Origin: Galeruca laticollis
Lineage: Eukaryota > Arthropoda > Insecta > Coleoptera > Chrysomelidae
Length of the DNA: 64,000 nt
Direction: 5' to 3'
Assembly (NCBI GenBank): GCA_963921935.1
Contig: OY998176.1
Location: forward strand, 177,688,445-177,752,444
Below the pieces are notes generated by a model. It was not told the DNA's origin. It made no database searches and saw only the letters and a list, made by a program, of their open reading frames with translations. Shown piece after piece: positions 1 through 12,684 of the stretch. Numbering within the stretch: position 1 is the stretch's first letter; every line of letters starts with the position of its first letter. The position numbers and the translations under genes were made by a program.

Positions 1-1867
1 TGGGATCTGGAAGTGATTTTAACTCTATATCTACAATATTTTACATATATATGAATCATTCAAATAACTGATATTATATTTTTTATATTATTGGTGCGCC
101 TATGTATAGAAACTTTCAATATAGCAATCGATTTTGTCTCACAATTAAAATAGATGGAAATTATCAGTAGAATAATCGATTCCAACTGTCACTCATATCA
201 GTTGAAGTAATATTTATCTGAACATAAACAATAGTTTCAAGAATACCTTTAATACAACAACTATATTATATTGATCAAGAATTATGTATTATAAATTTAA
301 AGTAAGTGATGAACTATCTTAAATACTAATATAATATTGAAATGTCAAACAATAAAATATTTGTTAAATATAAATGGTAAGTACTCAAGTCTATGTTATT
401 ACCTTTCTTTTTTAATGCTTTTAATATGATTAATAGTTTCAGATACTAATTCTTATTACTTTTATTATAAATGTACATCTCTAACCCGAATGTTGGTACC
501 AACAAAAACAAAAAGAAACACTAACCTCTCAACCACTAATATTCCTTTCTTGAAATTCTGTCTGTTAAAAAACCATGTCATGCATACATATGTCGTCCAG
601 ATGGAGATGTTTTTTTTCTAGATTTCTTGTTACAGGTACCACGTGTTTGTAATTTCTATTATTCTCCAGCTTCGAATTCCCAATCAATGCTTAATATCTT
701 ATTCAGGTACTTTACATCACGATTCCGTACCACATCAAATAATTATTCAATTTGAAATGACTCTTTCATTTGTACCATAGCCTCCAATAACATATATTTT
801 TTATATATTGTATATATCTTCGTAGAAATTATGATTTTAATATCCTTATACTAGCTATTTCGAATTAATATATGGAATAACTCACTTCTTTATACAATAA
901 CTTAATTCTCTCTTTTTAAATTCTTCAACCATTTAAGTTTTCTAATCTCCGACTTCCATCATTATTCCCAAAATCAACAACCAACCCGCCTTTTTTTATT
1001 TTTCGTTGCTATCCGAAATCATAAATATCTTGATTTCAGATTCATTTTATAATTCCTAATATATAATTACAAACCATAAAATTCACATCTTTCTTGACTC
1101 AATAAATATAGATTTCTATGGTTCTGCTTCTTTTTCAATTTATAACCTTATTCCAGTCAATTGATAAAATTATTTTGACATTTCTGACATTATTTGATAT
1201 ATATAACCAAAACTCTCTAAATGTTAAATAATTAAGTTATTACATGTTTATTTATTGTAACTATTAATAATGTTCAATGAATATTTTTAGAATATGGATT
1301 ACATGTTTCTTTTAATTAAGGAATTTTGATTTATAACTTGTTATTTATTACTTACAATGGATTGTCGATATGCTTCTTAAATGAACTACTGTGTTTAAAG
1401 GTAAGTTTTATCCTTTTTACTCAAATTTCTTATTACTATTGCTCATATATTGTATTCCATTATGAATAGATTACTTCATCAATAAATTCTTTTGGTATCA
1501 TATTAAAGATATTGAATCAAATGTTCCAAACTTCAATATATTTGTGAGAGTGAGAATTTCAATTATACTTCCATCTAAGTAGTGAAGAACTATCTCTTCT
1601 ATATATATTTTTTTACTTTTATAAGGTAATAGATATTATGTATCCTGATCAAAATAGGTGCTAATAATTCTCTAACACTTAACAGATGATGTATATATGC
1701 TCCAGAATATTTTGTACATGTAAGACATATACAGTTTTTTAAATACTGCATTAAATCTTCTGTATATTGGAAATATTTTCATTAACCGATACTGGTTTAT
1801 ATAATTCTGTGTAGTATGCTGATATGAGTTATATTATTTTAGTTTCTGTGTTCTTGAATTATGTTCA
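1..1867 (-). repeat. 3' LTR of the gypsy-like element (partial)
   Basis: Near-identical to 4929-6795. On the minus strand it begins TGAACATAATTCAAG directly after the polypurine tract. Its distal ~159 bases, present in the other LTR at 4770-4928, lie outside the window. Confidence 0.85.
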
Positions 1868-1886
1868 AATCCCCTCAAATTTAAAT
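1868..1886 (-). other. Polypurine tract
   Basis: On the minus strand the sequence TTTGAGGGGATT sits immediately upstream of the LTR start TGAACATAA. This is the expected position and composition for a plus-strand primer. Confidence 0.7.
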
Positions 1887-2279
1887 TTTAAGAGTTCTCA
1901 ATACCTTGAGATCTTCTTCACATTCAAATTTCCAATTTAAAATTTATTCTTTTTTTTCTGGAGGCAAATCTAAATTTGTGTATTATCCTTCTTTCATTAT
2001 GTTCTTTGAATACGACGATTAATTTCCCAATCTATTATTATATCTCTAATACCTATCATATATCTACACTAAATCTAACTATTTATAAATTAGCAACATA
2101 ATATTATCTATTAAATAATTATCAACATATCTCAAAATTATCTTGAATCAAATTAAACTATTATTCCTAATTCCCATAAAACTTCTTAAATCTACTATAT
2201 CTATTGAAATTTCACGTAACGTACTGTTATTTGTTATTCTAAAATTCCCTATATACATGTTGATCAATTTCTTCTATGA

Positions 2280-3112
2280 TCTGTAATATTTCAACTCTCT
2301 TTTATTCTACTCTGCCTAAACAACTTACATGGAACTGGATATGATTTTACTTTAACATTTCTCAGTATTCTTCTCCTTTATTACATCGATATTTTAGTTA
2401 AGCAACCCTTAGTTCCTTCGAAATTCTTTTGTTATACGTCTTTAATAATTCATTTATAACTTCATAATATTCTTCACTACAATCTGTCCAATTACCATTA
2501 CTTTTCACATCTTCTATTTATTCTATCTCACGCTCATAATGGTTAGCCAGTCTAATTTCTTTTTCAATCAATCCTTCATATTTCATCATCAAACTCTTCA
2601 CTTTCTCTTCATATTCCTTATTTCCACTCACTAACTCCAATTTTACCATAATTCCATTCCTCTTTATATTCCATAACTTCCTATTATCCTCTTCAATTGC
2701 CAATACTTCCATATTTACCTCCTCAAATTCAATTATTTTACCATTTAATTCTGTCTATCTATTCAAAATCAATTATTTCCTCATATTTCATCAATTCATC
2801 AATAACTATGTCTGTTTCTAACTTCTTCATCGACTATGCTTACATATCAACTTCTTTTTCATCCTTTAATTCAATCTTTTGTATCATATATTTGCCTAGT
2901 TCATATAACTTCCGTCCGTTTGTTCCTATAAATGTAATTATTTCATACTGTCCATCTATTTTGTTGCTTAATTTCATTTCTATTTTCATTATCATATCTT
3001 CTATCAAAGTTTCTAAAATTTCTTCTATTCTCACAATACTTGTTGTCATAAATTTTATCTCCATTTCCATATATTCGTTTTTTATTTCTGTAACTTCTAT
3101 TTTCATTTCCAT
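2280..3112 (-). pseudogene. Remnant of gypsy protease and N-terminal reverse transcriptase
   Basis: The open segments at 2840-3112 and 2518-2712 (minus strand) match, in order, the protease and linker region of the related plus-strand element at 27.3-27.6 kb: FIGTNGRKLYELG against TLIGVN-KKLCEVS, IQKIELKDEKEV against IQKIELQDGKEV, and LAIEED against LAIEEN. A conserved linker and a start-of-RT-like stretch with the pattern KSYPVPCK follow, interrupted by stops. No catalytic YXDD is present before the polypurine tract, so pol was removed by internal deletion. What is left cannot make a working protease or polymerase. Confidence 0.6.
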
Positions 3113-3298
3113 AATTCATATCAACATGTCTATCATTTCTTCTATTATCAATCCATGTTTATATAATTTCTATTTAAATATTACCTATTAATCATAAATA
3201 TTTTATTTACATATTGTTTTTATATCCATTCTTCACCATGTACAATTCCTTTTCGTTTTCTAGATTTCATTCCTATAATCCTGTCATATAATTCAATT

Positions 3299-4675
3299 TT
3301 ATTTTCTTTTCCTAAACTTCGTCTTATTCTCTTCTCTTATTGTTTGATTCCCTATTGGTTTCTGTAACTTCTTTCTGTTCACCACCATAATTTTTTTAAT
3401 TTTGAAGTCCCATATCTTATCAATTTCTTCCCATAAATGCATTGAAATTTGTATCTCAAATTCTTCCATCTCATTGAAGTTGCTTTCTATTATTTTCATA
3501 TCCACCATAATCTCAATTCGATTTCTTTCATTTCCAATTCTCTTAATAAATATTCTTGGATCAATTATTTTTATGTTTCTCTTAAGTTTCACTCTGATTT
3601 CGCCATTCTCTGTGGAAATTATTGGTTCTTCAATTAGTCTTATGGTTTCATCTATTTCTTCCTTAGTTTCTTGTAATCGTCTGTTCATTTCTTTTAATTC
3701 CCAATTAAGTTGAATCCCCCTATTATAATTATTATTTATTTTATCATATGTCACAATTTGTTTTTCTGTATTACCATCTAAGTCTTCTATTTTCCAATAA
3801 ATATTTTCTTGATAAATTTGCATCACTTCTTCACTTCCTAGGTTCTGTAAATCAATGTCTAACATATCATCTTTTGTTTGTTTTTGTACTTTTATAGATT
3901 GTATTTCTTCAATTATATTCTCATTTTGTTTCTTCACTTCTACTTGAATTGCTCCTGATAAATTTTCTTCTAAACTTCTTCCTAGTTCCTGAACTTCTTC
4001 TTCTACCTGTTTTCCAATTATTTCTCTTATTTTAATTCTATGTTCCTGAAGTTCTACACTCAAATTCGTATTTTCTTCTTTTATATCAATTTCAATTTTA
4101 TCTATCTGTTTTCTAAATTCTTCATTTTCCTCCCTAAGTTTCTTAATTTCCTTCAAACCTTCCATCATCACCTCTTCTATTTTCTTTTCCATCCTGTTCA
4201 TGTTTCCATTTAAATCATTCATGTTTCCATTCATCTTGTCCATCTTTCCATTCAAATCTCCCCTCATATTATCTATCTTCCCATTCAAATCTCCGCTCAT
4301 ATTATCTATCTTCCCATTCAAATCTCCCCTCATATTATCTATCTTCCCATTCAAATCTCCGCTCATATTATCTATCTTCCCATTCAAATCTCCCCTCATA
4401 TTATCTAACTTCCCATTCAAATCTCCCCTCATATTATCTATCTTCCCATTCAAATTAATTAAAAATTCCATTATTTGATCTCCTCTGCTTACACTATCCT
4501 GCCTGTCTTGTCTACTATCCTGCTGTTCCCTTGATTCTTCACTTTCTTTATCTATTAAGGTTTGTTCCTCTACATCTGACTCTCCCATTCCACGTCTCCT
4601 TTCTTCTTGTTCCTCTTCTGATCTGCCTTCCACACCTATTTGTTTTCCGTCCCTAAGCATCATTCTCTTTGCCAT
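3299..4675 (-). CDS. Gag-like protein with coiled-coil tandem repeats
   Basis: A 458-residue intact ORF beginning about 60 bases after the primer-binding site, the position of gag in an LTR element. The N-terminus is charged (E, R, D, Q rich). Residues ~75-155 hold seven or so copies of an 11-residue repeat, LNGKIDNMRGD, encoded by 33-bp DNA repeats (about 4245-4455). A long E/K/I-rich region follows that should form coiled coil (~155-340). The C-terminal ~120 residues, including IDPRIFIKRIGN, may correspond to a capsid-like segment. The role, packaging element RNA, is inferred from position. No zinc knuckle is visible. The start was chosen as the first ATG of the ORF. It is the longest uninterrupted frame in the window, which fits a young element. 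Confidence 0.65.
   Translation of the reverse strand: MAKRMMLRDGKQIGVEGRSEEEQEERRRGMGESDVEEQTLIDKESEESREQQDSRQDRQDSVSRGDQIMEFLINLNGKIDNMRGDLNGKLDNMRGDLNGKIDNMSGDLNGKIDNMRGDLNGKIDNMSGDLNGKIDNMRGDLNGKMDKMNGNMNDLNGNMNRMEKKIEEVMMEGLKEIKKLREENEEFRKQIDKIEIDIKEENTNLSVELQEHRIKIREIIGKQVEEEVQELGRSLEENLSGAIQVEVKKQNENIIEEIQSIKVQKQTKDDMLDIDLQNLGSEEVMQIYQENIYWKIEDLDGNTEKQIVTYDKINNNYNRGIQLNWELKEMNRRLQETKEEIDETIRLIEEPIISTENGEIRVKLKRNIKIIDPRIFIKRIGNERNRIEIMVDMKIIESNFNEMEEFEIQISMHLWEEIDKIWDFKIKKIMVVNRKKLQKPIGNQTIREENKTKFRKRK
4200..4460 (-). repeat. 33-bp tandem repeat inside gag
   Basis: About seven in-frame 33-bp units encode the 11-residue coiled-coil repeat. Units differ by alternations such as clccc/ctccg, and shorter degenerate units lie at the 4200 end. 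In-frame repeat-number change would preserve the coiled-coil register. Confidence 0.8.
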
Positions 4676-4735
4676 TTTAATTGTATCTAATTCTAATGTT
4701 TTTAAAACCTTCTTATCACGAAAAAAATCTTAATT

Positions 4736-4755
4736 TGCCACACGTTGGGCCGCCA
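4736..4755 (-). other. Primer-binding site
   Basis: On the minus strand TGGCGGCCCAACGTGTGGC lies 14 bases inside the LTR end at 4770. It resembles the TGGCGCCCAACGTGGGG type of primer-binding site known from gypsy elements. The tRNA was not identified. Confidence 0.65.
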
Positions 4756-4769
4756 AATTTATAATGGAT

Positions 4770-6793
4770 TGTTATAGTTGTATACTTTGCCGACAATACC
4801 ACTATAATTGTTATATTATCAATTTAATATATTCAACTCTAGTATAGCTAGCTCAGTAATGAAGTAAAGAAATTTTTTTATGTATTTATATATTTATGTG
4901 GAGAGCATGAGAAACTCTTACTACTCTTTGGGATCTGGAAGTGATTTTAACTCTATATCTACAATATTTTACATATATATGAATCATTCAAATAACTGAT
5001 ATTATATTTTTTATATTATTGGTGCGCCTATGTATAGAAACTTTCAATATAGCAATCGATTTTGTCTCACAATTAAAATAGATGGAAATTATCAGTAGAA
5101 TAATCGATTCCAACTGTCACTCATATCAGTTGAAGTAATATTTATCTGAACATAAACAATAGTTTCAAGAATACCTTTAATACAACAACTATATTATATT
5201 GATCAAGAATTATGTATTATAAATTTAAAGTAAGTGATGAACTATCTTAAATACTAATATAATATTGAAATGTCAAACAATAAAATATTTGTTAAATATA
5301 AATGGTAAGTACTCAAGTCTATGTTATTACCTTTCTTTTTTAATGCTTTTAATATGATTAATAGTTTCAGATACTAATTCTTATTACTTTTATTATAAAT
5401 GTACATCTCTAACCCGAATGTTGGTACCAACAAAAACAAAAAGAAACACTAACCTCTCAACCACTAATATTCCTTTCTTGAAATTCTGTCTGTTAAAAAA
5501 CCATGTCATGCATACATATGTCGTCCAGATGGAGATGTTTTTTTTCTAGATTTCTTGTTACAGGTACCACGTGTTTGTAATTTCTATTATTCTCCAGCTT
5601 CGAATTCCCAATCAATGCTTAATATCTTATTCAGGTACTTTACATCACGATTCCGTACCACATCAACTAATTATTCAATTTGAAATGACTCTTTCATTTG
5701 TACCATAGCCTCCAATAACATATATTTTTTATATATTGTATATATCTTCGTAGAAATTATGATTTTAATATCCTTATACTAGCTATTTCGAATTAATATA
5801 TGGAATAACTCACTTCTTTATACAATAACTTAATTCTCTCTTTTTAAATTCTTCAACCATTTAAGTTTTCTAATCTCCGACTTCCATCATTATTCCCAAA
5901 ATCAACAACCAACCCGCCTTTTTTTATTTTTCGTTGCTATCCGAAATCATAAATATCTTGATTTCAGATTCATTTTATAATTCCTAATATATAATTACAA
6001 ACCATAAAATTCACATCTTTCTTGACTCAATAAATATAGATTTCTATGGTTCTGCTTCTTTTTCAATTTATAACCTTATTCCAGTCAATTGATAAAATTA
6101 TTTTGACATTTCTGACATTATTTGATATATATAACCAAAACTCTCTAAATGTTAAATAATTAAGTTATTACATGTTTATTTATTGTAACTATTAATAATG
6201 TTCAATGAATATTTTTAGAATATGGATTACATGTTTCTTTTAATTAAGGAATTTTGATTTATAACTTGTTATTTATTACTTACAATGGATTGTCGATATG
6301 CTTCTTAAATGAACTACTGTGTTTAAAGGTAAGTTTTATCCTTTTTACTCAAATTTCTTATTACTATTGCTCATATATTGTATTCCATTATGAATAGATT
6401 ACTTCATCAATAAATTCTTTTGGTATCATATTAAAGATATTGAATCAAATGTTCCAAACTTCAATATATTTGTGAGAGTGAGAATTTCAATTATACTTCC
6501 ATCTAAGTAGTGAAGAACTATCTCTTCTATATATATTTTTTTACTTTTATAAGGTAATAGATATTATGTATCCTGATCAAAATAGGTGCTAATAATTCTC
6601 TAACACTTAACAGATGATGTATATATGCTCCAGAATATTTTGTACATGTAAGACATATACAGTTTTTTAAATACTGCATTAAATCTTCTGTATATTGGAA
6701 ATATTTTCATTAACCGATACTGGTTTATATAATTCTGTGTAGTATGCTGATATGAGTTATATTATTTTAGTTTCTGTGTTCTTGAATTATGTT

Positions 6794-6795
<2 letters not shown>
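4770..6795 (-). repeat. 5' LTR of the gypsy-like element (complete)
   Basis: About 2026 bp. On the plus strand it runs from TGTTATAGTTG to TTATGTTCA, giving TG...CA ends. The inner end was placed by the primer-binding site and the outer end by the loss of identity with the other LTR at 1867/6795. Confidence 0.75.

Positions 6796-6846
<51 letters not shown>
6796..6846. repeat. (TA)n tract
   Basis: About 50 bp of uninterrupted AT dinucleotide directly abutting the LTR end. Confidence 0.95.
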
Positions 6847-6849
<3 letters not shown>

Positions 6850-8102
6850 AATACTATATTTCCTGCGTCTTTTCACCCTTCCGACATTTCGGCGTCTCCC
6901 TTAAATCAAAGAGTATATTATGTTCTAATGACTTACTTTCAATATCCTTATTGATACAAACGCGTAGATACTTTGAAATTTCAATATACTCTTAAAACAA
7001 AAAAGTTTTTTTTCCAAAATTTATCATACATCTTGCAGACATTTCTGCATCCGTACATATTACCGATTTTTCTGCATCCGCAAATATACTCATTCACCAC
7101 ATGTGCAACTCTGCGTCCGATTTCGGGTATTATGTTCATCGCATCCACCTTTCTGCATCCAGCAGTGGTGCCAGATATATAAGCGCCTCGAATTTGTTCC
7201 GTATTCATTAACTATGCGAGAGAAATTGGTGATAATCGTGAATCGGTATAAGTATATAGTGTGTTTCACTATAAGGTCACCTCCAAAGTTAGCCAAATTG
7301 GCATGAAAGTTAAAATTGCAAAGAATATTCTGTCTATATCTGTAACTGTGAAATATTTCTTCATGATATAACTTTTTTTGTGTAGGAGATCATTATTTCA
7401 CTGTCAAAATTCATAAATTCCATATGGCGGCTCCCAGCTGACGACAAGTTTTTTTATTATGGCTGTAGTCTATTCAAAATTGAAAGTAAAAATATTCAAG
7501 AGAAATTTTGTTAAACAAATACACTAAAAATAAAAATAAGTATTGTTGCAGGACAAAATTATGAATCTGTTAACCAATAATCAAAATTTATAAAGATAAT
7601 AATTTTTATTCTCTAGGGAATTTGTTGAAAAACTTGTTTTTATAAGTACCGATTTACTTTGTTAGTGCATTTGTCTGAAAATAGTTTTCAATGATATCCA
7701 TTCAAACTATTGAATACACGACACTTGAGAAACATTGCATCGTGAAAATCCAAGGTTTGGTATGCAAAGCTAAATGTTTGGTACACGTTTTAAAAATTCC
7801 GATGTGAAAAGGAAGTAAATATGATTTTCCCACGGATCACATACCAAATGACTATCCCAGGAAAATAACATAAAAGAAATAAGCGATTTCTATATGGGTG
7901 TTCACTTCTTTGATAAATCATCAATTTCTGTGAATATATATTTTTGGAATCAATTTTCATCTAATCAAGCCATGAATTCTCGTTAATCTAAACTAAAAAA
8001 ACTCTTCAGATTTTTGGGATGTTCTCCCATAGGAATGAGGAAAAAAGTTTTTTACTTCAGTTACATAGTGTTTGTAAAATAAAAAGTTTTAGAAAAACAT
8101 GT

Positions 8103-8464
8103 AATAAAAAACGATTTTATAGACAAGTTTTCATTAGAACTGTACTAAAACGAATAAAATAAGTTCATGTTATAGCTGACAATGATATAATATTTTTTTT
8201 AGTTGAATTATTTGGTTTCAATAAGCTTGTCGCGCGAAATGTTCATAAAAGTAGGCATCAATTAATTTCATGGGACAGTGATTGGTTGACGTGTAAAAAC
8301 TAGTCGAGGCATTTATTTTTTTCCCAATTTGCACAACAAGCTATTTGAAACCAAATAATTCAACAAAACATAAGTATATCATTGTCGGCGATATACTTGA
8401 ACATATTTTATTAATTTTAGTACAACTCACATAAATACTTGTCTTTTAAAAGTTGTTTTATTAT
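8103..8464. mobile_element. Foldback/MITE-like element
   Basis: Inverted arms of roughly 130 bp (about 8103-8230 and 8337-8464). The inner ends are TTGAATTATTTGGTTTCAA and its complement TTGAAACCAAATAATTCAA, and the outer ends are GACAAGT and ACTTGTC. The loop is ~106 bp. No ORF, and no clear target duplication. Confidence 0.65.
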
Positions 8465-10244
8465 TTATTTCATTTGATGCTTTTTAGTTATTGCGCCTTA
8501 ATCTGTTCATTTCTAATAGAGCATCGTGATTACAAGTTATTTTCCCTGTAAGTTTTGAGCTATCTGCTAACGACGCCCATTTCACCAAATCATGCAATCA
8601 TGAACCGTTCAACAGATTCTTTGTAACTTCACTACAGAGTCTCCTACCATACTTAATTCGGAATAACTTTACTCGGCAGATCCTATCACAAAACTTCATT
8701 AATTTTGCCAAAGAAATCATGATCTCAGACCACAAAAACTACCACACACCATTTTTTAATAGAATCTAACCATAATTACAAAACTCTTCCTCCATCTTGT
8801 GGCCGCCATTTTGAATTTAAGAATTTCGACGAAAAATTCGTTTTTTCTGAGTCCGAATACCCATACATACCAATTTTGAATCGAATCGGAAAATAATCAG
8901 AATGTTCTTTCGCCATCTTGAATTAATGAAGGTTGACAAAAAATTCATAAACTCCGATCCCTCACTAATTTTGAATCGAATCAGGACATATTAACAAATC
9001 TCGTCTGCCATGCTGAAGCGGCGATTTCATTTTTTCAACAAAAATTCCATAATGCATTGTAACAGGAATTATGAACACCTGACAAATTTCAAGTTAATCG
9101 TAAGACTAGAAGTGGGTCAATATTCAGTTGCAAAATTTGAACGAACTAACAAGTTACTTATCTAAATAAGAAAAAGGAGTTTATCTAACCCATGGTTAGA
9201 AAATCAGGTATTAAAAAGATAAAATATTTCTCCTAAAATAGAATGTATAACAAGTAATAAAAGTTCAAACTAACATTCATTTTTGTTCAAAGAATTCAAC
9301 AATATCATTCAATACCGTTTCTTCTCAAAAATATAAGAACATTTTTTTGAATATATTAAAAAAATATTTATTTATTTTCCAATTTTATAAAATCATTCGA
9401 TATAGAGAAAATTTCTTTATTTTGAATTCACAAAAACCTGAAAATAATAAAATGCATTTTGTTTCAACAAATCCAATATGGAAATAGTTTCAGTAGTTGA
9501 AATACACGAGAAGTGAAAAACGCGATAAAAAACATGTTAACAGTAGAACTGAGTATAAAATGTTGATAATAATAATAGTTTTTTGTTTAAATAGTCCTAA
9601 ACTTGTAAAATTGCTAATGATGCACGAAGTTCTGAGTGCAACAAATATGCTTTTTGCACATGCTACACACAACATTCTTTTCTGTAAGAAAAAACGTTTC
9701 TTTTAAATATGTCATGTTTTGAAGAATATTCAAGGGAACCTAAGTATTTATAGTTACCATTTTCATTGGTACACTCAAATTTGATAATTTGAACCATAAA
9801 TCAACAAACTTGTCAATATTCTTCAGTTCTGTCATTTTGACAATGAATTCTTCAATCCCTACACCAAAAAGTCCTAGGTACCGATTTTGATTAGAATAGG
9901 ACACTGAATCACAAAATTCGTTTGCCAACTCGTAACGGAAAAATAGTTTCTTCAGATGTGTGAGGTATAAACTACCTCCTTTCCGAGCTGGCGAAAGAAT
10001 TTTTTGTGGATAACAGATTCAAAAGCTTGCTGCACAAGAATACTTATAGTCAAACTGAAAATATTTCACGGCAATATTTTGAATCTTTAGATTACACAAA
10101 TCTGAATAAATTTAATTAAACTTCTTATGAATTTGGACAAAACCTTCGTAATCTTTGCCAACCAATCTGGAATAGAATCGGACTATAAATTACAAAACTC
10201 ATTCGTCATTTTGAGATTTGGAATTCAGATTATAAAGGTCATTC

Positions 10245-10420
10245 TGAATAACCCAATTCAAACCCGACGAAAGAAATCAAAACTCCAATATAAGAAATTC
10301 TAAAAGCGACGCTGAACGGCATACCCACTTTTGAACGTCCTCCTGTCACAATGCAAGATTAATTCTATATATTAATACGGAAAATAAAATACTATAACGT
10401 TACCTAATCTCATGGCTGAA
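10245..10420. repeat. Diverged direct repeat, copy 1
   Basis: Matches 11282-11463 in order (CCGACGAAAGAA, GAACGTCCTC, GTCACA, TCTCATGG against TCTCGTGG), perhaps 70-75 percent identical by eye. Non-coding. Confidence 0.6.
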
Positions 10421-11281
10421 ATTTTAGGACTTTCTTCGATCATTTGCCTAAACGGTACAATATCGAAAAATAGCCTTAAATTCTGCGTTAACTCAATAAT
10501 TCATTCAAAGTGGTTTGGTCGAAAACCACGGTCAGAAAACAACGTTTTTTTACAGCTTTGTTTAAAACGGAAATATAGTACTATATATGAGTCAGCCGCT
10601 TGGAAATGAATACTCTAAGAGAAAAACTCCAGTAGATCATCAAATTCTACGTCCACTGAACACAAAAGTTGAGTAAGTATAAAAATTTCTTATAAGAAAT
10701 GAAAAAGCATTGGCTGTATTTGTAATTTTTTAGTCTTAAAAAAGAATATAATGGTCAGAATTTGTTTATAACTTGATAAGCAATGAAATGATTGATATTA
10801 CTTTGTAAACTCTATTGAGAAATGCCAATTGTGATTTTTGAGTAGAAAAAATTCTTAACTTAATCATATAAATGATGGAAATATAAAAAATCCATTAAAA
10901 ACAATGAATAAATAAGAATGGTTTCTTCAAGTCATCATAGTCATAAGACAATATGACGAATGAAAAGAAAAAAAATAGTTCATTTGACTACAAACCATTT
11001 ATAAACAAATGACGTGAAAAAATTCATAAAGTTTCTAAAAATGGTAAATTTAATTTATTGTTAACTTTAAAAAATTATAATAAACAAAATAATCAACTTC
11101 TAAATTTTTTTGTATCCTTTGTAGAAAGAAGCGAAAAATGTATAGACTTATTATTAACCGTAGTGATCGTGCGGAGCTGTATTCTCAGTTAAATCAAAAT
11201 TATAAATAATGGAGACAGCGTTCTTCTGTTTCCTTGTTTACTAAGTAGTTGGAGGAAATCTATTACTGAGAAACTGCACTA

Positions 11282-11463
11282 AAAATAATCCAATCCGAAC
11301 CCGTCGAAAGAAGGTGAAATCCAACATAAGAAATATGTAATATATTCTAAAAGAAACACTGAATGGCATATCCACCTATGAACGTCCTCTAGTCACACTG
11401 CAGTATCAACTACAAATAAAAACACAGAAAATAAAGCACTACAACATTGCCAAATCTCGTGGA
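11282..11463. repeat. Diverged direct repeat, copy 2
   Basis: Second copy of the repeat at 10245-10420. It ends just where the right-hand GGACGCA motif cluster begins. Confidence 0.6.
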
Positions 11464-11747
11464 CGCAGAATGATCGAAATGGTGACAAAAATATACGCCA
11501 TCCCGATATACGCAGAGCGTGAACAGCGCACCAACTCGGAGTTTGGTTGAACTACGATATACGTAAACTGGCGACCATTCTCACAAATGGGCTTCCGGCT
11601 AAAAATTTATTCTTTTACGTTATCGACCATCCTGCATTTAATGGCGCAAAAAACTTTTCTGCGTCCATATACGGACGCAGAAAGTCGCGGGACGCAGGTA
11701 TTAATGTAAAAACCACAATGTACGGACGCACAGTTATCGAAGAGATG

Positions 11748-11863
<116 letters not shown>

Positions 11864-12255
11864 TAAATATTATGAGGTGCAGCTAAAATGTGTGGGTGGT
11901 TAAGAAGATATTCAACAGTAATATATAGTGACTAATAAGTGCTAATAACTAAAGTTTTTATAACTATTAAAATATTACAACAAAAATTCGTGAGAGACTT
12001 ATGTCACATAGTTAGAGGAGTTTAATTCAAGTGATAAACTAATGCCTTACAAAGAATCAATATAAGGTTTCAATAGTTAGCACATCCCTTTCTTTTTAAA
12101 GAAATTTAACTTGTCTTTGCACAAGGTTTTTTGGTAATTTTAAATTTGAAATAAAATAAAGAAAATTCAAATCATAAAATAAAATTTTACGCTACATCAA
12201 TGTAATAGTGTTAATAAAGGTATTCAATCTTTTACCTTCAACCCATTTTAGCTCA

Positions 12256-12275
12256 GCGTTGCCATGTGGCAACGC
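12256..12275. repeat. Subterminal palindrome, left end of piggyBac
   Basis: A perfect 20-bp palindrome GCGTTGCCATGTGGCAACGC apart from the central bases, with related copies at ~12617-12640 and 14271-14290 near both ends of the transposon. Confidence 0.7.
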
Positions 12276-12684
12276 GAAACAGGTGTCTGCAAACATATTC
12301 CTGAGGTATAAAACTTTTATTTCATAACAGAGATGACGCTAGAAGTCGTTTCAGTAAGCTTTTAGGAACACGTGTTTTCTAATCTATTTGTTTATTGTGT
12401 GTTTGCACTTTGTTAGGAGACGTTTGTAAACCGCGAATTTCTGTGTTTATATTCAAAATGGACATTTGATTCGAGTGAGTAATATTTTTTGGTTATATTA
12501 TTATTTTTTCGCGTAATTTCGTAATAAGTATAAAATAAACACATGAAACTTTAGTAATAATGTTGTAAAATAAATAAAATTATTTTTTGAGGTACATTCA
12601 TAGTGACCGTTATCTCAGTGTTGCTATATGGCAACGCTAGGTCAATATGGAACTATTTAATTATTTCTATCTTCATTTTTTTTC

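Larger units (their letters stand above)
1..6795 (-). mobile_element. Non-autonomous Ty3/gypsy-like LTR retrotransposon, left end cut by the window
   Basis: Two direct copies of one sequence (1-1867 and 4929-6795, offset 4928) bracket an internal region read on the minus strand. In element order there is the 5' LTR (4770-6795), a primer-binding site, a gag-like ORF (3299-4675), remnants of protease and the start of RT, a polypurine tract and the 3' LTR. Pol is largely missing: sequence runs from the start of RT to the polypurine tract with no YXDD, RNase H or integrase. I noticed a single substitution between the LTR copies (position 744 against 5672), which implies recent insertion. The element is a deletion derivative that would need enzymes in trans. 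The right edge abuts a (TA)n tract, so any target duplication is hidden in the microsatellite. Confidence 0.85.

Noticed and set aside
2697..3191. 164-codon plus-strand ORF, Ser/Ile/Phe rich
   Set aside because: Antisense shadow of the gypsy protease and RT remnant.
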